A DNA stretch of 64,000 bases. Source: Azotimanducus sp965199815. GTDB taxonomy: Bacteria > Pseudomonadota > Gammaproteobacteria > Pseudomonadales > Azotimanducaceae. The notes below the pieces were generated by a model that saw nothing but the letters and a program-made list of their open reading frames with translations, had not been told where the DNA came from and did not search any database. How positions within the stretch are numbered: position 1 is the stretch's first letter; the number at the start of each line of letters is the position of its first letter. The position numbers and the translations under genes were made by a program. Shown here piece by piece: positions 35,879-45,304 of the stretch. Location: positions 434,001 to 498,000 of the forward strand of contig CBDATE010000018.1 in the NCBI GenBank assembly GCA_965199815.1, in the 5' to 3' direction.

Positions 35879-37893
35879 GCGGCACCGAGCATCACGGACA
35901 TCACCAACAAGACGGCGACCTTCGGGACGAACCTGTTGGTGGATGTAGATGCCACGGACACGAACCCGGAAGACACGCTGCAATACAGGGCATCGTCTGG
36001 TGCCACGGCGGTGGCGACGGTGAGCCCGACTTCCCTGACCGATCTTGGTGCCAATAGTCAGGTGACGGTGACACCGGTGGGTGCGGGCACGGCGACTATC
36101 ACGGTGACGGTGAGTGATGGCACGGCAAGTCCGACAGACACCTTCGTGGTGACGGTAGGCAAGGCGACCCTGGCGACACCGACCGGTCTGGTGCTGAAGG
36201 CGAACACGCAGCGCAAGACCAGCTTTACGGTGACCTGGACGGCAGTGGCGAACGCGACGGGGTACACGGCGACAGCCACGCCGAGCGGCGGGACTGCGGT
36301 GACCGGCACGGTGGATACGAGCGGCACCAACCCCGAAGCGGCCTTCACCGGGTTGACGGCGGGCACAACCTACACGGTGTCGGTGGTGGCCACAGGCGAC
36401 ACGGCCAACTACGAGGCCAGTTCAGCCGCGACGCTGGATCAGGCAACGGCTGCGAATGCGGCACCGAGCATCACGGACATCACCAACAAGACGGCGACCT
36501 TCGGGACGAACCTGCTGGTGGATGTAGATGCCACGGACACGAACCCGGAAGACACGCTGCAATATCAAGCATCGTCTGGTGCCACGGCGGTGGCGACGGT
36601 GAGTCCGACTTCCCTGACCGATCTTGGTGCCAATAGTCAGGTGACGGTGACACCGGTGGGTGCGGGCACGGCGACTATCACGGTGACGGTGAGTGATGGC
36701 ACGGCAAGTCCGACAGACACCTTCGTGGTGACGGTAGGCAAGGCGACCCTGGCGACACCGACCGGTCTGGCACTGAAGGCGAACACGCAGCGCAAGACCG
36801 GCTTCACGGTGACCTGGACGGCAGTGGCGAACGCGACGGGTTACACGGCGACGGCCACTCCGAGCGGCGGGACTGCGGTGACCGGCACGGTGGATACGAG
36901 CGGCACCAACCCCGAAGCGGCCTTCACCGGGCTGACGGCGGGCACTACCTACATGGTGTCGGTGGTGGCCACAGGCGACACGGCTAACTACGAGGCCAGT
37001 ACAGCCGCGACGCTGGATCAGGCAACGGCTGCGAATGCGGCACCGAGTATCACGGACATCACCGACAAGACAGCGACCTTCGGGACGAACCTGCTGGTGG
37101 ATGTGGATGCCACGGACACGAACCCGGAAGACACGCTGCAATATCAAGCATCGTCTGGTGCCACGGCAGTGGCGACGGTGAGCCCGACTTCCCTGACCGA
37201 TCTTGGTGCCAACAGTCAGATAACGGTGACACCGGTAGCTGCGGGCACAGCGACTATCACGGTAACGGTGAGCGACGGCACGGCAAGTCCGACAGACACC
37301 TTCGTGGTGACGGTAGGCAAGACGACGCTGGCGACACCGACCGGTCTGGCACTGAAGGCGAATACGCAGCGCAAGACTGGCTTCACGGTGACCTGGACGG
37401 CAGTGGCGAACGCGACGGGTTACACGGCGACGGCCACTCCGAGCGGCGGGACTGCGGTGACTGGCACGGTGGATACAACGGGCACCAACCCCGAAGCGGC
37501 CTTCACCGGGCTGACGGCGGGCACTACCTACATGGTGTCGGTGGTGGCCACAGGCGACACGGCTAACTACGAGGCCAGTACAGCCGCGACGCTGGATCAG
37601 GCAACGGCTGCGAATGTGGCACCAAGCATTGTGGACATCACCAACAAGACGGCGACTTTCGGAACGAATCTCATGGTGGATGTAGATGCCACAGACACGA
37701 ACCCGGAAGACACGCTGCAATACCAGGCATCGTCCAGTGATGCGGCAGTGGCGACGGTGAGTCCGACTTCCCTGACCGATCTTGGTGCCAATAGCCAAGT
37801 GACGGTGACACCTGTGGCTGCGGGCACGGCGACTATCACGGTAACGGTGAGCGACGGCACGGCAAGTCCGACGGACACCTTCGTGGTGACGGT
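35879..37893 (+). repeat. 579-bp tandem repeat in giant adhesin 2
   Basis: Units start at 35879, 36458, 37037 and 37616, an exact 579-bp (193-codon) period. Each unit encodes one domain (start APSITDITNKTATFGTNLLV) followed by one FN3 domain (start KATLATPTGL). Three units are full; the fourth stops after its first domain. The FN3 half just before 35879 belongs to the same family. Units are nearly identical at DNA level, so copy number may vary between cells or strains. Confidence 0.92.
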
Positions 37894-40800
37894 GTCGCGT
37901 GCACAACTGGGCACACCGGTGGTGACGGTTTCGGCACAGGACGGGAAGCTGACGGCCAGCTGGGTTGGAATAACGAATGCAGCGAGTTACGAGGTTGAGT
38001 ACAAGGAGAGCACATCGGATACCTGGCTGAACAATGACGACGACACGTCACCGGCGGAGATTGACAGTCTGACCAATGGCACGGAATACGATGTGCGTGT
38101 GCGGGCGAAGGCGGCATCAAGCTCGACGACCTATGCGGACAGTGCGTGGTCGGAGGTAAAGAAGGGGACACCGACTGCGGTGGTGGAGATGGATGTGTCC
38201 CCGAGCTTCGGCAGCGAGACGATTGCGGCGCAGACCTGGACGGTGCGGACGGGTGTGGACCTGACCCTGCCGGCGGCGACGGGCGGTAACGGCACCATCA
38301 GTTACGAGTTGACACCGGCGCTGCCGAGCGGCGTGACGCTGAATTCATCGACGCGCACGGTCAGTGGCGCACCGACGGCAGTAGCGAGTGCGATGACCTA
38401 CACCTGGCGGGCTTCGGACAGTGACAGCAACACGGCCAACAGCGACACGGCGGCGCTCACTTTCCAGGTGACGGTAGGCAAGGGTACGCTGGCGACGCCG
38501 AGCGGCCTGGCGCTGAAGGCGAACACGCTCGCGCAGACCGGCTTCACGGTGACCTTTGATGTGGTGCCGTTTGCCGGGAGTTACACGGCGACAGCCACGC
38601 CGAGCGGCGGGACTGCGGTGAGTGGCACGGTGACGGCGGTCACTGCCGGTCTGGAAGCATCCTTCACGGGATTGACGGCGAATACCACCTACACCGTCTC
38701 AATCACGGCCATCGGCAACGCCAATTACAACGACAGCCAGGCCGGGACGGTCAGCGTGACCACGCTGGAAGGGGACACCTCACTCGTCACCCCGACCAAG
38801 GTGAACAGCCTGCAAGTAACAGCGGGTGACGGTTCGCTTGAAGTGAGCTGGGTGGCGGCGAGCGTTGCTCCGAGCGGCTACAGCGTGCGCTGGCGTGAGA
38901 GAGGGCCGGGCAGTACGCTCACATCCGTCAACAGGGTGACGGACACTTCCTTCACCATTACCAATCTGACCAACGGTCAGGAGTATGTGGTGCGTGTGGA
39001 TACGCGTAATGTGGCGGATACTGGCATACAGGCAGGTACGCTGGTGACAACAATCGGTACGCCGGCGGGGACGGACAGCGCGCCCGCCTTTGCGTCCGGC
39101 ACCACCATTCCCGATCAGGCATGGACAGTGGGCGCGGGTGTTGCTCTCACCTTGCCGGAGGCGACGGGCGGTAACGGGGCGCTGAACTACACGCTCACCC
39201 CCGACTTGCCAGCGGGTGTGACGCTCGACACCTCGACGCGCGTGGTCAGTGGCACACCGACGGCGGCGGCGAGTACGGCGACCTACACCTGGCGGGCTAC
39301 GGACAGCGATTCGAACACGGCGAACAGCGACACGGCGGCGCTCACCTTCGAGTTGACGGTGAGTGCGGTTGCGCCGACCGCGGTCAGCAACCTGCAAGTG
39401 ACTGCGGGCGATGGGTCGCTTGAAGTGAGTTGGACGGCAGCGAGCGTGGCTCCGAACGGCTACAGCGTACGCTGGCGCGAGGAAGGGTCGGGCAACGCTC
39501 TGTCACCCATCAACGAGGTGGACGGTACTTCCTTCACGATTCCCGATCTGACCAACGGACAGCAGTATGAGGTGCGTGTGGATACGCGCAACGCGGCGGA
39601 TGACGGTGTGCAGGCAGGTACGGATGTGACCGCAACCGGAACACCGGTGGAGACGGACAGTGCGCCTGCCTTTGCGTCCGACACCAGTATTCCCGATCAG
39701 ACCTGGAGGGTGGACACGCCCGTGAATCTCACCTTGCCGGAGGCGGCGGGTGGCAACGGGACGCTGAGCTACACGCTCACCCCCGACTTGCCGACAGGAG
39801 TGACGCTGGACACCTCGACGCGTGTGGTCAGCGGGACACCGACGGCGACCGCGAGTGCGGCGACCTACACCTGGCGGGTTGCGGACAGTGATTCGAACAC
39901 GGCGAGCAGCGACACGGCGGAGCTGAACTTCCGGTTGCGTGTTGACGCGAAGAGGAATATACGGTCAACGGGGAGTAGTTTGCCGAGGGTGAATATTGAA
40001 GATGCGTCGGCCATGGAGGGGGATGATCTGGTGTTCCGTGTGGTGTTGTCCAAGGCAGTGCAGCATCGGGTGAAGGTGTACTGGGCGACGCGGCCGGGCA
40101 CGGCGCGGGCGGATCAGGACTTTTGGTCAGCGGTTGGTGCGGTGGTGTTCAGGCCGGGTGTGACGGAGCGCAGGATTCGCGTGGAGACGCTGGATGATGA
40201 TCACAACGACCCGGGCGAGACGATGCAGGTACGCTTGTCGAGTCCGCGCGGTACCCTGATAGGAGACGGTATCGCGACCGGCACGATCAACAACTGGGAT
40301 GCGCTGCCGGTGGCATGGCTGGCGCGCTTCGGGCGAGCAATGACGGAGCAGGCGCTCGGGGGTATAGAGCAGCGGTTGACGGCTCCGCGGGAAGCGGGGA
40401 CGCAGGGCACTGTGGCCGGGATGAGGCTTGATTCGCTCGGACTGTTTGCGGACGGAGCGGGTGCCTGGCCGCTTGCCGGGGATGTCTCAGGGGAAGGCTC
40501 AGGGAATGTTTCAGGGGATGCCTCAGGGAAGACGCTCGGCGGCGTGTCCTTCGGCAGCTACTTCAACAGCACCCCGCTTGATGGCTCGCCTGTGTTTGGC
40601 GCTGGTGCATCAAGTCAAGGCGGCGTACCCTTCGCAAGCTCACCCTTCGGCGGCGGTCTGCTGACCACGAGCAACTTCACGCACACAGGTGCGATGGATG
40701 AATCCGGTGGCAGCCTTGCCTTCTGGGGTCGGGGTGCGCGCGCGGACTTCCGCGGACGCGACGGTATGGTGAATCTCGATGGCCAGACAGAAACCGCCAC

Positions 40801-41923
40801 CCTGGGTGCGGACTACGCCAGAGATGAGTGGCTGACCGGTGTCATGCTGACGAGCAGTCGCGGCACCGGCGGGTATCAAGGCGTGGCGAGCGGGGAGGTG
40901 GAGGTCTCCCTGAACGCAGCGATACCCTATGGGTCGTACCGGTTCTCGGAGCGGTTGGATGTGTGGGGTGCTGTCGGGCGTGGCACGGGTGCGCTGACAC
41001 TCACGCCGGAGGGCGAGGGCAGTATCGAGGCTGATCTTGACTGGAGCATGGTGTCGGCTGGGCTGCGCGGCGGACTGTTCGGGGCGGCGGGATATGGTCC
41101 GGCCGTGACGCTGGTATCGGATGTGCTCTGGTCGCGCACTGGGTCGGGTCGAGTGGAAGCGGGTGAGGGGCATTCGAGCCTGGCCTCGTCCGAGGCAGAT
41201 ACTTCGCGGCTGCGGCTGGGTCTCGAGGGGAGTTGGGCACTGACGCTCGGGAATGTCGGTGCGGTGACACCGAAGCTGGAAGCGGGAGTGCGCCATGACG
41301 ACGGCGATGCCGAGCAAGGCTTCGGAGTGGAAGTTGGCGGCGGTCTGGCGTGGACGCTGCCCGCACTTGGGCTGACACTTGATGTGTCCGGGCGCACATT
41401 GGTGACGCATGAGGCTGATGGGCAGGAATCGCACGGGTTCTCGGCGGCGCTGAACTTTGATCCGAGCGGCGAGTACACGCGGCTTCACGCTGAACCTGCG
41501 TCAGGACATCGGCGGGCCGTCGAGCGGTGGTGTACAGGCGCTGTTCGCCTCGGAGCTTCCCGGCGTTGGCGGGATGGGCATGGGTGGCGGATCAATGGGT
41601 GGTGGCGCTGCTGGCAGTCGCTGGACGCTGGAGACGGCGTACGGACTGGCGGCCTACGGCGACAAGTTCACGCTGAGCCCGACCTTCGGCCTGGCTGCTT
41701 CCGATACCTCGGTTGATTTTCATCTCGGCTGGCAACTGGTGCCGGAGCTCAGTGAAGACGCGCTGAATCTCTCGCTGATGTTCAAGGCTACACGCCGTGA
41801 GCTGCTTGATGTGGGGACTGTCGGCAGCATTGGCAGCATCGGTACGCCGGAGCAAGACCCCGAACACGGAGTGCAGATCGAGGTGAGTGCTCGCTGGTAG
41901 GCACAACAGGTACACGGCGACAG

Positions 41924-41953
41924 TTGACCGGTGTCACCGGTATGTTGTAGTTT
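41924..41953 (+). promoter_or_regulatory. Probable promoter of small coiled-coil gene, copy 1
   Basis: TTGACC (41924-41929) and TAGTTT (41948-41953) with an 18-bp spacer; the ATG follows 6 nt after the -10 box, again predicting a leaderless mRNA. The same pair occurs at 42580-42609 before copy 2. Confidence 0.5.
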
Positions 41954-41959
41954 TACGCC

Positions 41960-42276
41960 ATGACTGAGCATGAACTGAGCCGTGATCTTGCGGTGCTGGA
42001 GGAGCGCATGAAAACCATGCAAGCAGAGTACAAGACCGACATCGCGCGGCTGGCAGAAGACTCTGCCAAGCGCGATGCGGAGCGCAAGACCGATGCTGCC
42101 AGGCGCATGCGGAGCGCAAGACCGATGCTGCCAAGCGCGATGCGGGTCACAAGGCTGACATTGCACAGCTCGCCAAGGATTCTGCCAAGCGCGAAACCCG
42201 TCTGTTGCTGTCAATGGTGGGGTTGATTGGCGTTGCGACGGCCATTCTGAGTGCCGTAATAGCCGCGGCCGACTGA
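41960..42276 (+). pseudogene. Small coiled-coil/TM protein, frameshifted copy 1
   Basis: The first 47 codons match the intact gene at 42616 (MTEHELSRDLAVLEERMKTM onwards). Near 42100 one G is missing (GCGCATGCG instead of GCGCGATGCG), so the open frame ends early at 42226 with an unrelated tail. Correcting the one base restores a product that ends with the same membrane helix and stops at TGA 42274-42276. Confidence 0.82.
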
Positions 42277-42387
42277 TAGCTTCGGCGTGGCGGCGGTTCG
42301 CTTGGCGAGGATGAGGACAAAGACAAGGAGCGTCAGCCCGCACAGGGTCTCGAGCAAGACCCCGAACACGGAGTGCAGATCGAGGTA

Positions 42388-42539
42388 AGGGAAACTCTGA
42401 ATAACAGAGTTTCCCGTGCGGCACACGGATGTGCCGCCAGATTCAGTGCCGTAAGGCATTGAATCTGCGAGCAAATCAGAAGCGTACTTCTGATTTGCGA
42501 ATCTGATCAAGTCCACGGATGGACTTGATCAGAACATAC
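42388..42539 (+). mobile_element. 152-bp MITE-like element made of five hairpins, copy 1
   Basis: This element interrupts the repeated sequence GAGGTGAGTGCTCGC (intact at 41880) and is flanked by TA on both sides (42386-42387, 42540-42541). It is the reverse complement of 57722-57873 with about 3 differences over 151 bp. It is almost entirely self-complementary. The hairpins are at 42389-42415 (11-bp stem), 42418-42437 (8 bp), 42439-42466 (12 bp, one mismatch), 42471-42498 (12 bp) and 42503-42532 (12 bp). The ends (GGGAAACTCTG and, reversed, GGTATGTTCTG) match at 7 of 11 positions. It has no transposase, so it would have been moved in trans; a TA target suggests an IS630/mariner-type enzyme. 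Confidence 0.85.
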
Positions 42540-42579
42540 TAAGTGCTCGCTGGTAGGCACAACAGGTACACGGCGACAG

Positions 42580-42609
42580 TTGACCGGTGTCACCGGTATG
42601 TTGTAGTTT
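42580..42609 (+). promoter_or_regulatory. Probable promoter of small coiled-coil gene, copy 2
   Basis: TTGACC (42580-42585), 18-bp spacer, TAGTTT (42604-42609), then ATG at 42616. No Shine-Dalgarno precedes the ATG. Confidence 0.5.
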
Positions 42610-42615
42610 TACGCC

Positions 42616-43020
42616 ATGACTGAGCATGAACTGAGCCGTGATCTTGCGGTGCTGGAGGAGCGCATGAAAACCATGCAAGCAGAGTACAAGACCGACATCG
42701 CGCGGCTGGCAGAAGACTCTGCCAAGCGCGATGCGGAATACAAGACCGACATCGCACGGCTGGCAGAAGACTCTGCCAAGCGCGATGCGGAGTACAAGAC
42801 CGACATCGCACGGCTGGCAGAAGACTCTGCCAAGCGCGATGCGGAGTACAAGATCGATGTTGCCAAGCGCGATGCGGAGTACAAGGCCGATGCTGCCAAG
42901 CGCGATGCGGAATACAAGACCGATGCTGCCAAGCTCGAAACCCGTCTGTTGCTGTCAATGGTGGGGTTGATTGGCGTTGCGACGGCCATTCTGAGTGTCT
43001 TGATAGCCGTGGTCGGCTGA
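42616..43020 (+). CDS. Small coiled-coil protein with C-terminal membrane helix
   Basis: The 134-residue product is a repetitive coiled coil followed by one membrane helix (about residues 111-134, LLLSMVGLIGVATAILSVLI). The repeats are three 18-residue units of the type EYKTDIARLAEDSAKRDA and then 11-residue units of the type EYKIDVAKRDA. This 18/11 pattern is the same as in the two DUF1640-like genes behind giant adhesin 1, although the sequences differ, and it recalls Borrelia Bdr proteins (repeats plus C-terminal anchor). It is the intact member of a tandem pair; the first copy (41960) is frameshifted. Function unknown. Confidence 0.75.
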   Translation: MTEHELSRDLAVLEERMKTMQAEYKTDIARLAEDSAKRDAEYKTDIARLAEDSAKRDAEYKTDIARLAEDSAKRDAEYKIDVAKRDAEYKADAAKRDAEYKTDAAKLETRLLLSMVGLIGVATAILSVLIAVVG

Positions 43021-43243
43021 TAGCTTCGACGCGCCTCACCCCCGGCGCTGCACTTCAAAATTGAGGCAGGGTAGCGGGGCCGGACGGGTTGCCGACTGCG
43101 TGGATTGGTGGCGGGGCCGGTCGGCGTTCTGGCGGAAATCTGTTGCCGGGACTTTTCTCGGATCCTTCGAGCTCACGACCTGACCTGGCCTTGACAGGTA
43201 TTGGACCTGATACGCGAACATGCCGCGTGGTAGGATTTCTCCG

Positions 43244-44188
43244 GTGAGTTCGCGCGCCAACACATACCATTTCACCGTGCCAGAGCGTACTGCCCGGACG
43301 CGCGGACAGACAGGGTGTCGCTTGTGCATCTGCTCCGTCCTGCTCGTCCTGCTGATGACAAGTGGTACGGCCTGGTCCTATCAGGGAGAGATTCATCAGC
43401 GCCTCACCTTTATCGCGGCTCGTCAGTTCAATCTGTGTGCGCCGGATGTACAGCTGCCGGTACTCAGCCCCTTGCAAGTCCGGTACATCGCGAGAAGCTC
43501 CGTCAAGGAATCTGATTCTCGCTTGGTGCGTACCTTCCGCTGGGGGTTTTATGAGCGCGGAGAGCAAGCACAAAAGCACTTCCTGGGTCTGGTGCAGACA
43601 CGCCTGCACCGCCGCTTCGAGAAGCTGACCGAGGCCGCTGAACGCGCAGATGACCTGCTGGAATACTATTCAATAGTAGGCAGGATGATGGCACATCTTC
43701 AGGACATGAGCGTACCCGTGTATGTCGTGCCCATCTACTTCAATCGCTTCTGGCGGTTGTCAATGCGCGACCGCCTGAACGCCTACCCGATTGATGCGCA
43801 ACTGCTTGCGGCGAGGCTTGCCGAGAGAAGCTGTGAGGCGCTGCTTGGCGATTCTGCGCTTGCTCCGCAGTCGGCACAGCCAACACCGCCGGTCGAGCTG
43901 CTTGACGAACTCGCTGATTCCACTATCCAGGCAATCCAGCAACCCATTTTTGGTCAGGAGCCGACCACCTGGGAGTCTTTCTGGAGGCTCGGCCGCGAGG
44001 GCAGGTTTGGCAGGTACGGAGCGGCTGGCAACAGATTTGGCGAACGCACCGAGTTCACCTGTGGCGACCAGACCTGTGTCTTTCTGGAGGACGACCCCCT
44101 GTATCGGGAATTCGCCATTGAACGACATCTTGATGCGTTGCAGTCCAGCCTGAGATTCATGCGTTGGGCGCAGCACAGCGAGGGATGA
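43244..44188 (+). CDS. Secreted protein resembling zinc-dependent phospholipase C/P1 nuclease
   Basis: A hydrophobic signal segment (CICSVLLVLLMTSGTAWS) precedes a mature start YQGEIHQRLTFIAARQFN. The early His and the motif MMAHLQDMSVPVYVVP resemble the zinc-binding 'H-x-x-x-D-M-S-x-P-x-H' helix of bacterial phospholipase C/S1-P1 nuclease folds, but the last His of that motif is Tyr here, so metal binding may be altered. I prefer GTG 43244, which has AGGA 8 nt upstream, over ATG 43220, which has no ribosome site. Two Cys near the C-terminus (FTCGDQTCVF) could form a disulfide. The fold assignment is a motif-level inference. Confidence 0.55.
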   Translation: MSSRANTYHFTVPERTARTRGQTGCRLCICSVLLVLLMTSGTAWSYQGEIHQRLTFIAARQFNLCAPDVQLPVLSPLQVRYIARSSVKESDSRLVRTFRWGFYERGEQAQKHFLGLVQTRLHRRFEKLTEAAERADDLLEYYSIVGRMMAHLQDMSVPVYVVPIYFNRFWRLSMRDRLNAYPIDAQLLAARLAERSCEALLGDSALAPQSAQPTPPVELLDELADSTIQAIQQPIFGQEPTTWESFWRLGREGRFGRYGAAGNRFGERTEFTCGDQTCVFLEDDPLYREFAIERHLDALQSSLRFMRWAQHSEG

Positions 44189-44302
44189 GGCTGCACCCGC
44201 AGACCCGACTCGGCTCATGTGCGCCGCATGGCAACGCATGTGTGACGCAGCACACCGACATTGACAGGCCGGCCCCCCGTCGTTGTATCGGGTATTGAGT
44301 GC

Positions 44303-45238
44303 ATGAATCTTCATCTGGGAACAACGCCCTGGCACTGGTTCGATGGAGCGTCGATTGCCAGACAGGCAGTGCGCGCAGAAGCCATGGGGTTTGATTCCTT
44401 CTGGCTGCCGGAGAACCACTTGCAGGTGCCTTTTGCTGTGCCCGAGCCGCTCATGCTGCTGTGTGCCGCCGCTGCCCTGACCGAGCGGATACAATTGGCC
44501 ACGACATCCTACCTGCTGCCCGTGAGGTCGCCGCTGGCGGCAGCGGAACAGATAGCAGTGCTGGACAACCTGTCTGAAGGCCGACTGCTCCTGGGAATCG
44601 GGCGTGGCTACGACCGCGATACGCTGGCAGCTTTCGGTGTGCCGCCCGGTTCCAGGAGAGCGCTCTTTTCCGCTCATTTCGAAGCCGTTGTGGCACTCTT
44701 GTGCGGCGATGCGGTGCCCGCATGCGATGCTGCGCGTCGGCTGTCTCCTGCGCTGGTGCAGCAGCCACACCCGCCCATGGTTGTCGCTGCCTTTGGTCCC
44801 AAGGCACTTGCACAGGCAGGTTCGCTCGGCCTGCCGTATCTGGCCTCGCCGATTGAGAGTCTGACGAGTCTCGAACAAAAGTATGCACAGCACCGGCAGG
44901 CTTGCCGTGCTCACGGGCACCCGCCACCGACCATGGTGCCGGTGATGCGCAGGGTGCTCATCTCGGATACCCCGCGGGTACTCGACAAGGCGTGGGCGCT
45001 TGTCAGGACAGGGCAGGATGTGCGCGCTCGCCCGGCTGAACAGACACAGCAGACATCTCCGGAAGAACTCGTGTGCATGGGCTCGAAGCAGCAGGTTCTG
45101 GAGCAGATTGAAGCCATTCGACTGCGTCTTGGCATGACGCACTTCATCGCCTCGCATACTGGTCTTGCCGGAATCGATGAGGCGCACCTGCGGGCATCGG
45201 TGCAAGCACTTGCGGATGTTCGTACGAGTCTCTCCTGA
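44303..45238 (+). CDS. LLM-class flavin-dependent oxidoreductase
   Basis: The 311-residue product begins MNLHLGTTPWHWFDGA and shows the bacterial luciferase-like TIM-barrel signature: AVRAEAMGFDSFWLPENH near the N-terminus, then ERIQLATTSYLLPVRSPLAA and GRLLLGIGRGYD. Such enzymes use reduced flavin (FMNH2 or F420) to oxidise or reduce varied substrates; the substrate here is unknown. An in-frame TTG at 44261 extends the frame, but the conserved start of the barrel fits ATG 44303. It is followed in the same direction by a DsbA-family isomerase, so both may serve one catabolic route, though no other pathway gene is nearby. Confidence 0.88.
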   Translation: MNLHLGTTPWHWFDGASIARQAVRAEAMGFDSFWLPENHLQVPFAVPEPLMLLCAAAALTERIQLATTSYLLPVRSPLAAAEQIAVLDNLSEGRLLLGIGRGYDRDTLAAFGVPPGSRRALFSAHFEAVVALLCGDAVPACDAARRLSPALVQQPHPPMVVAAFGPKALAQAGSLGLPYLASPIESLTSLEQKYAQHRQACRAHGHPPPTMVPVMRRVLISDTPRVLDKAWALVRTGQDVRARPAEQTQQTSPEELVCMGSKQQVLEQIEAIRLRLGMTHFIASHTGLAGIDEAHLRASVQALADVRTSLS

Positions 45239-45304
45239 CTGAACCCCTGGCCGACGAGCACACGAGATCATGCCACAGGACACCCTGTCTGACACTGCGA
45301 TGCG

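Larger units (their letters stand above)
22103..41900 (+). pseudogene. Giant autotransporter-like adhesin 2, barrel frameshifted
   Basis: Paralogue of giant adhesin 1. The first ATG (22103) has GGGAAG 5 nt upstream; the leader holds 22 C; an internal ATG (22271) precedes a 56-residue signal peptide ending AHA|QT. The passenger mixes Calx-beta, FN3, He_PIG and cadherin-like domains, plus a domain found twice (near 22450-22850 and 29985-30430) with a signature like FxYxVxSDDxDxDGISxP. From about 39940 it matches giant 1's last Calx-beta domain, linker and barrel. At about 41467 two bases present in giant 1 (AGCACGGCG versus AGCGGCG) are missing, so the uninterrupted frame (6537 aa) ends at 41716 with an unrelated tail, while the true barrel end continues in another frame to 41900 (ending VQIEVSARW). 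Unless this is a sequencing error, the product lacks its last beta-strands and the C-terminal Trp. Confidence 0.85.
42277..42615 (+). other. Gene-free interval: barrel-tail remnant split by a hairpin element
   Basis: No gene is seen. The interval holds a remnant of a barrel end (translating to GLEQDPEHGVQIEV near 42340-42385), the 152-bp five-hairpin element, the last barrel codons (AGTGCTCGCTGGTAG), and the promoter of the following gene. Confidence 0.8.

Noticed and set aside
35879..37893. CRISPR array
   Set aside because: The regular repeats are 579 bp long, coding and without spacers. No short-repeat/spacer array or cas gene is present in the window.
42389..42516. Short open frames through the hairpin element
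   Set aside because: Both copies permit a short frame, but the sequence is explained by the conserved stems; no ribosome site and no recognisable protein.
44261..44289. TTGACA followed by TGTATC as a promoter of the flavin oxidoreductase gene
   Set aside because: The -35 is perfect, but the -10 is poor at 17 bp and the GC-rich spacer makes chance likely; not strong enough to annotate.
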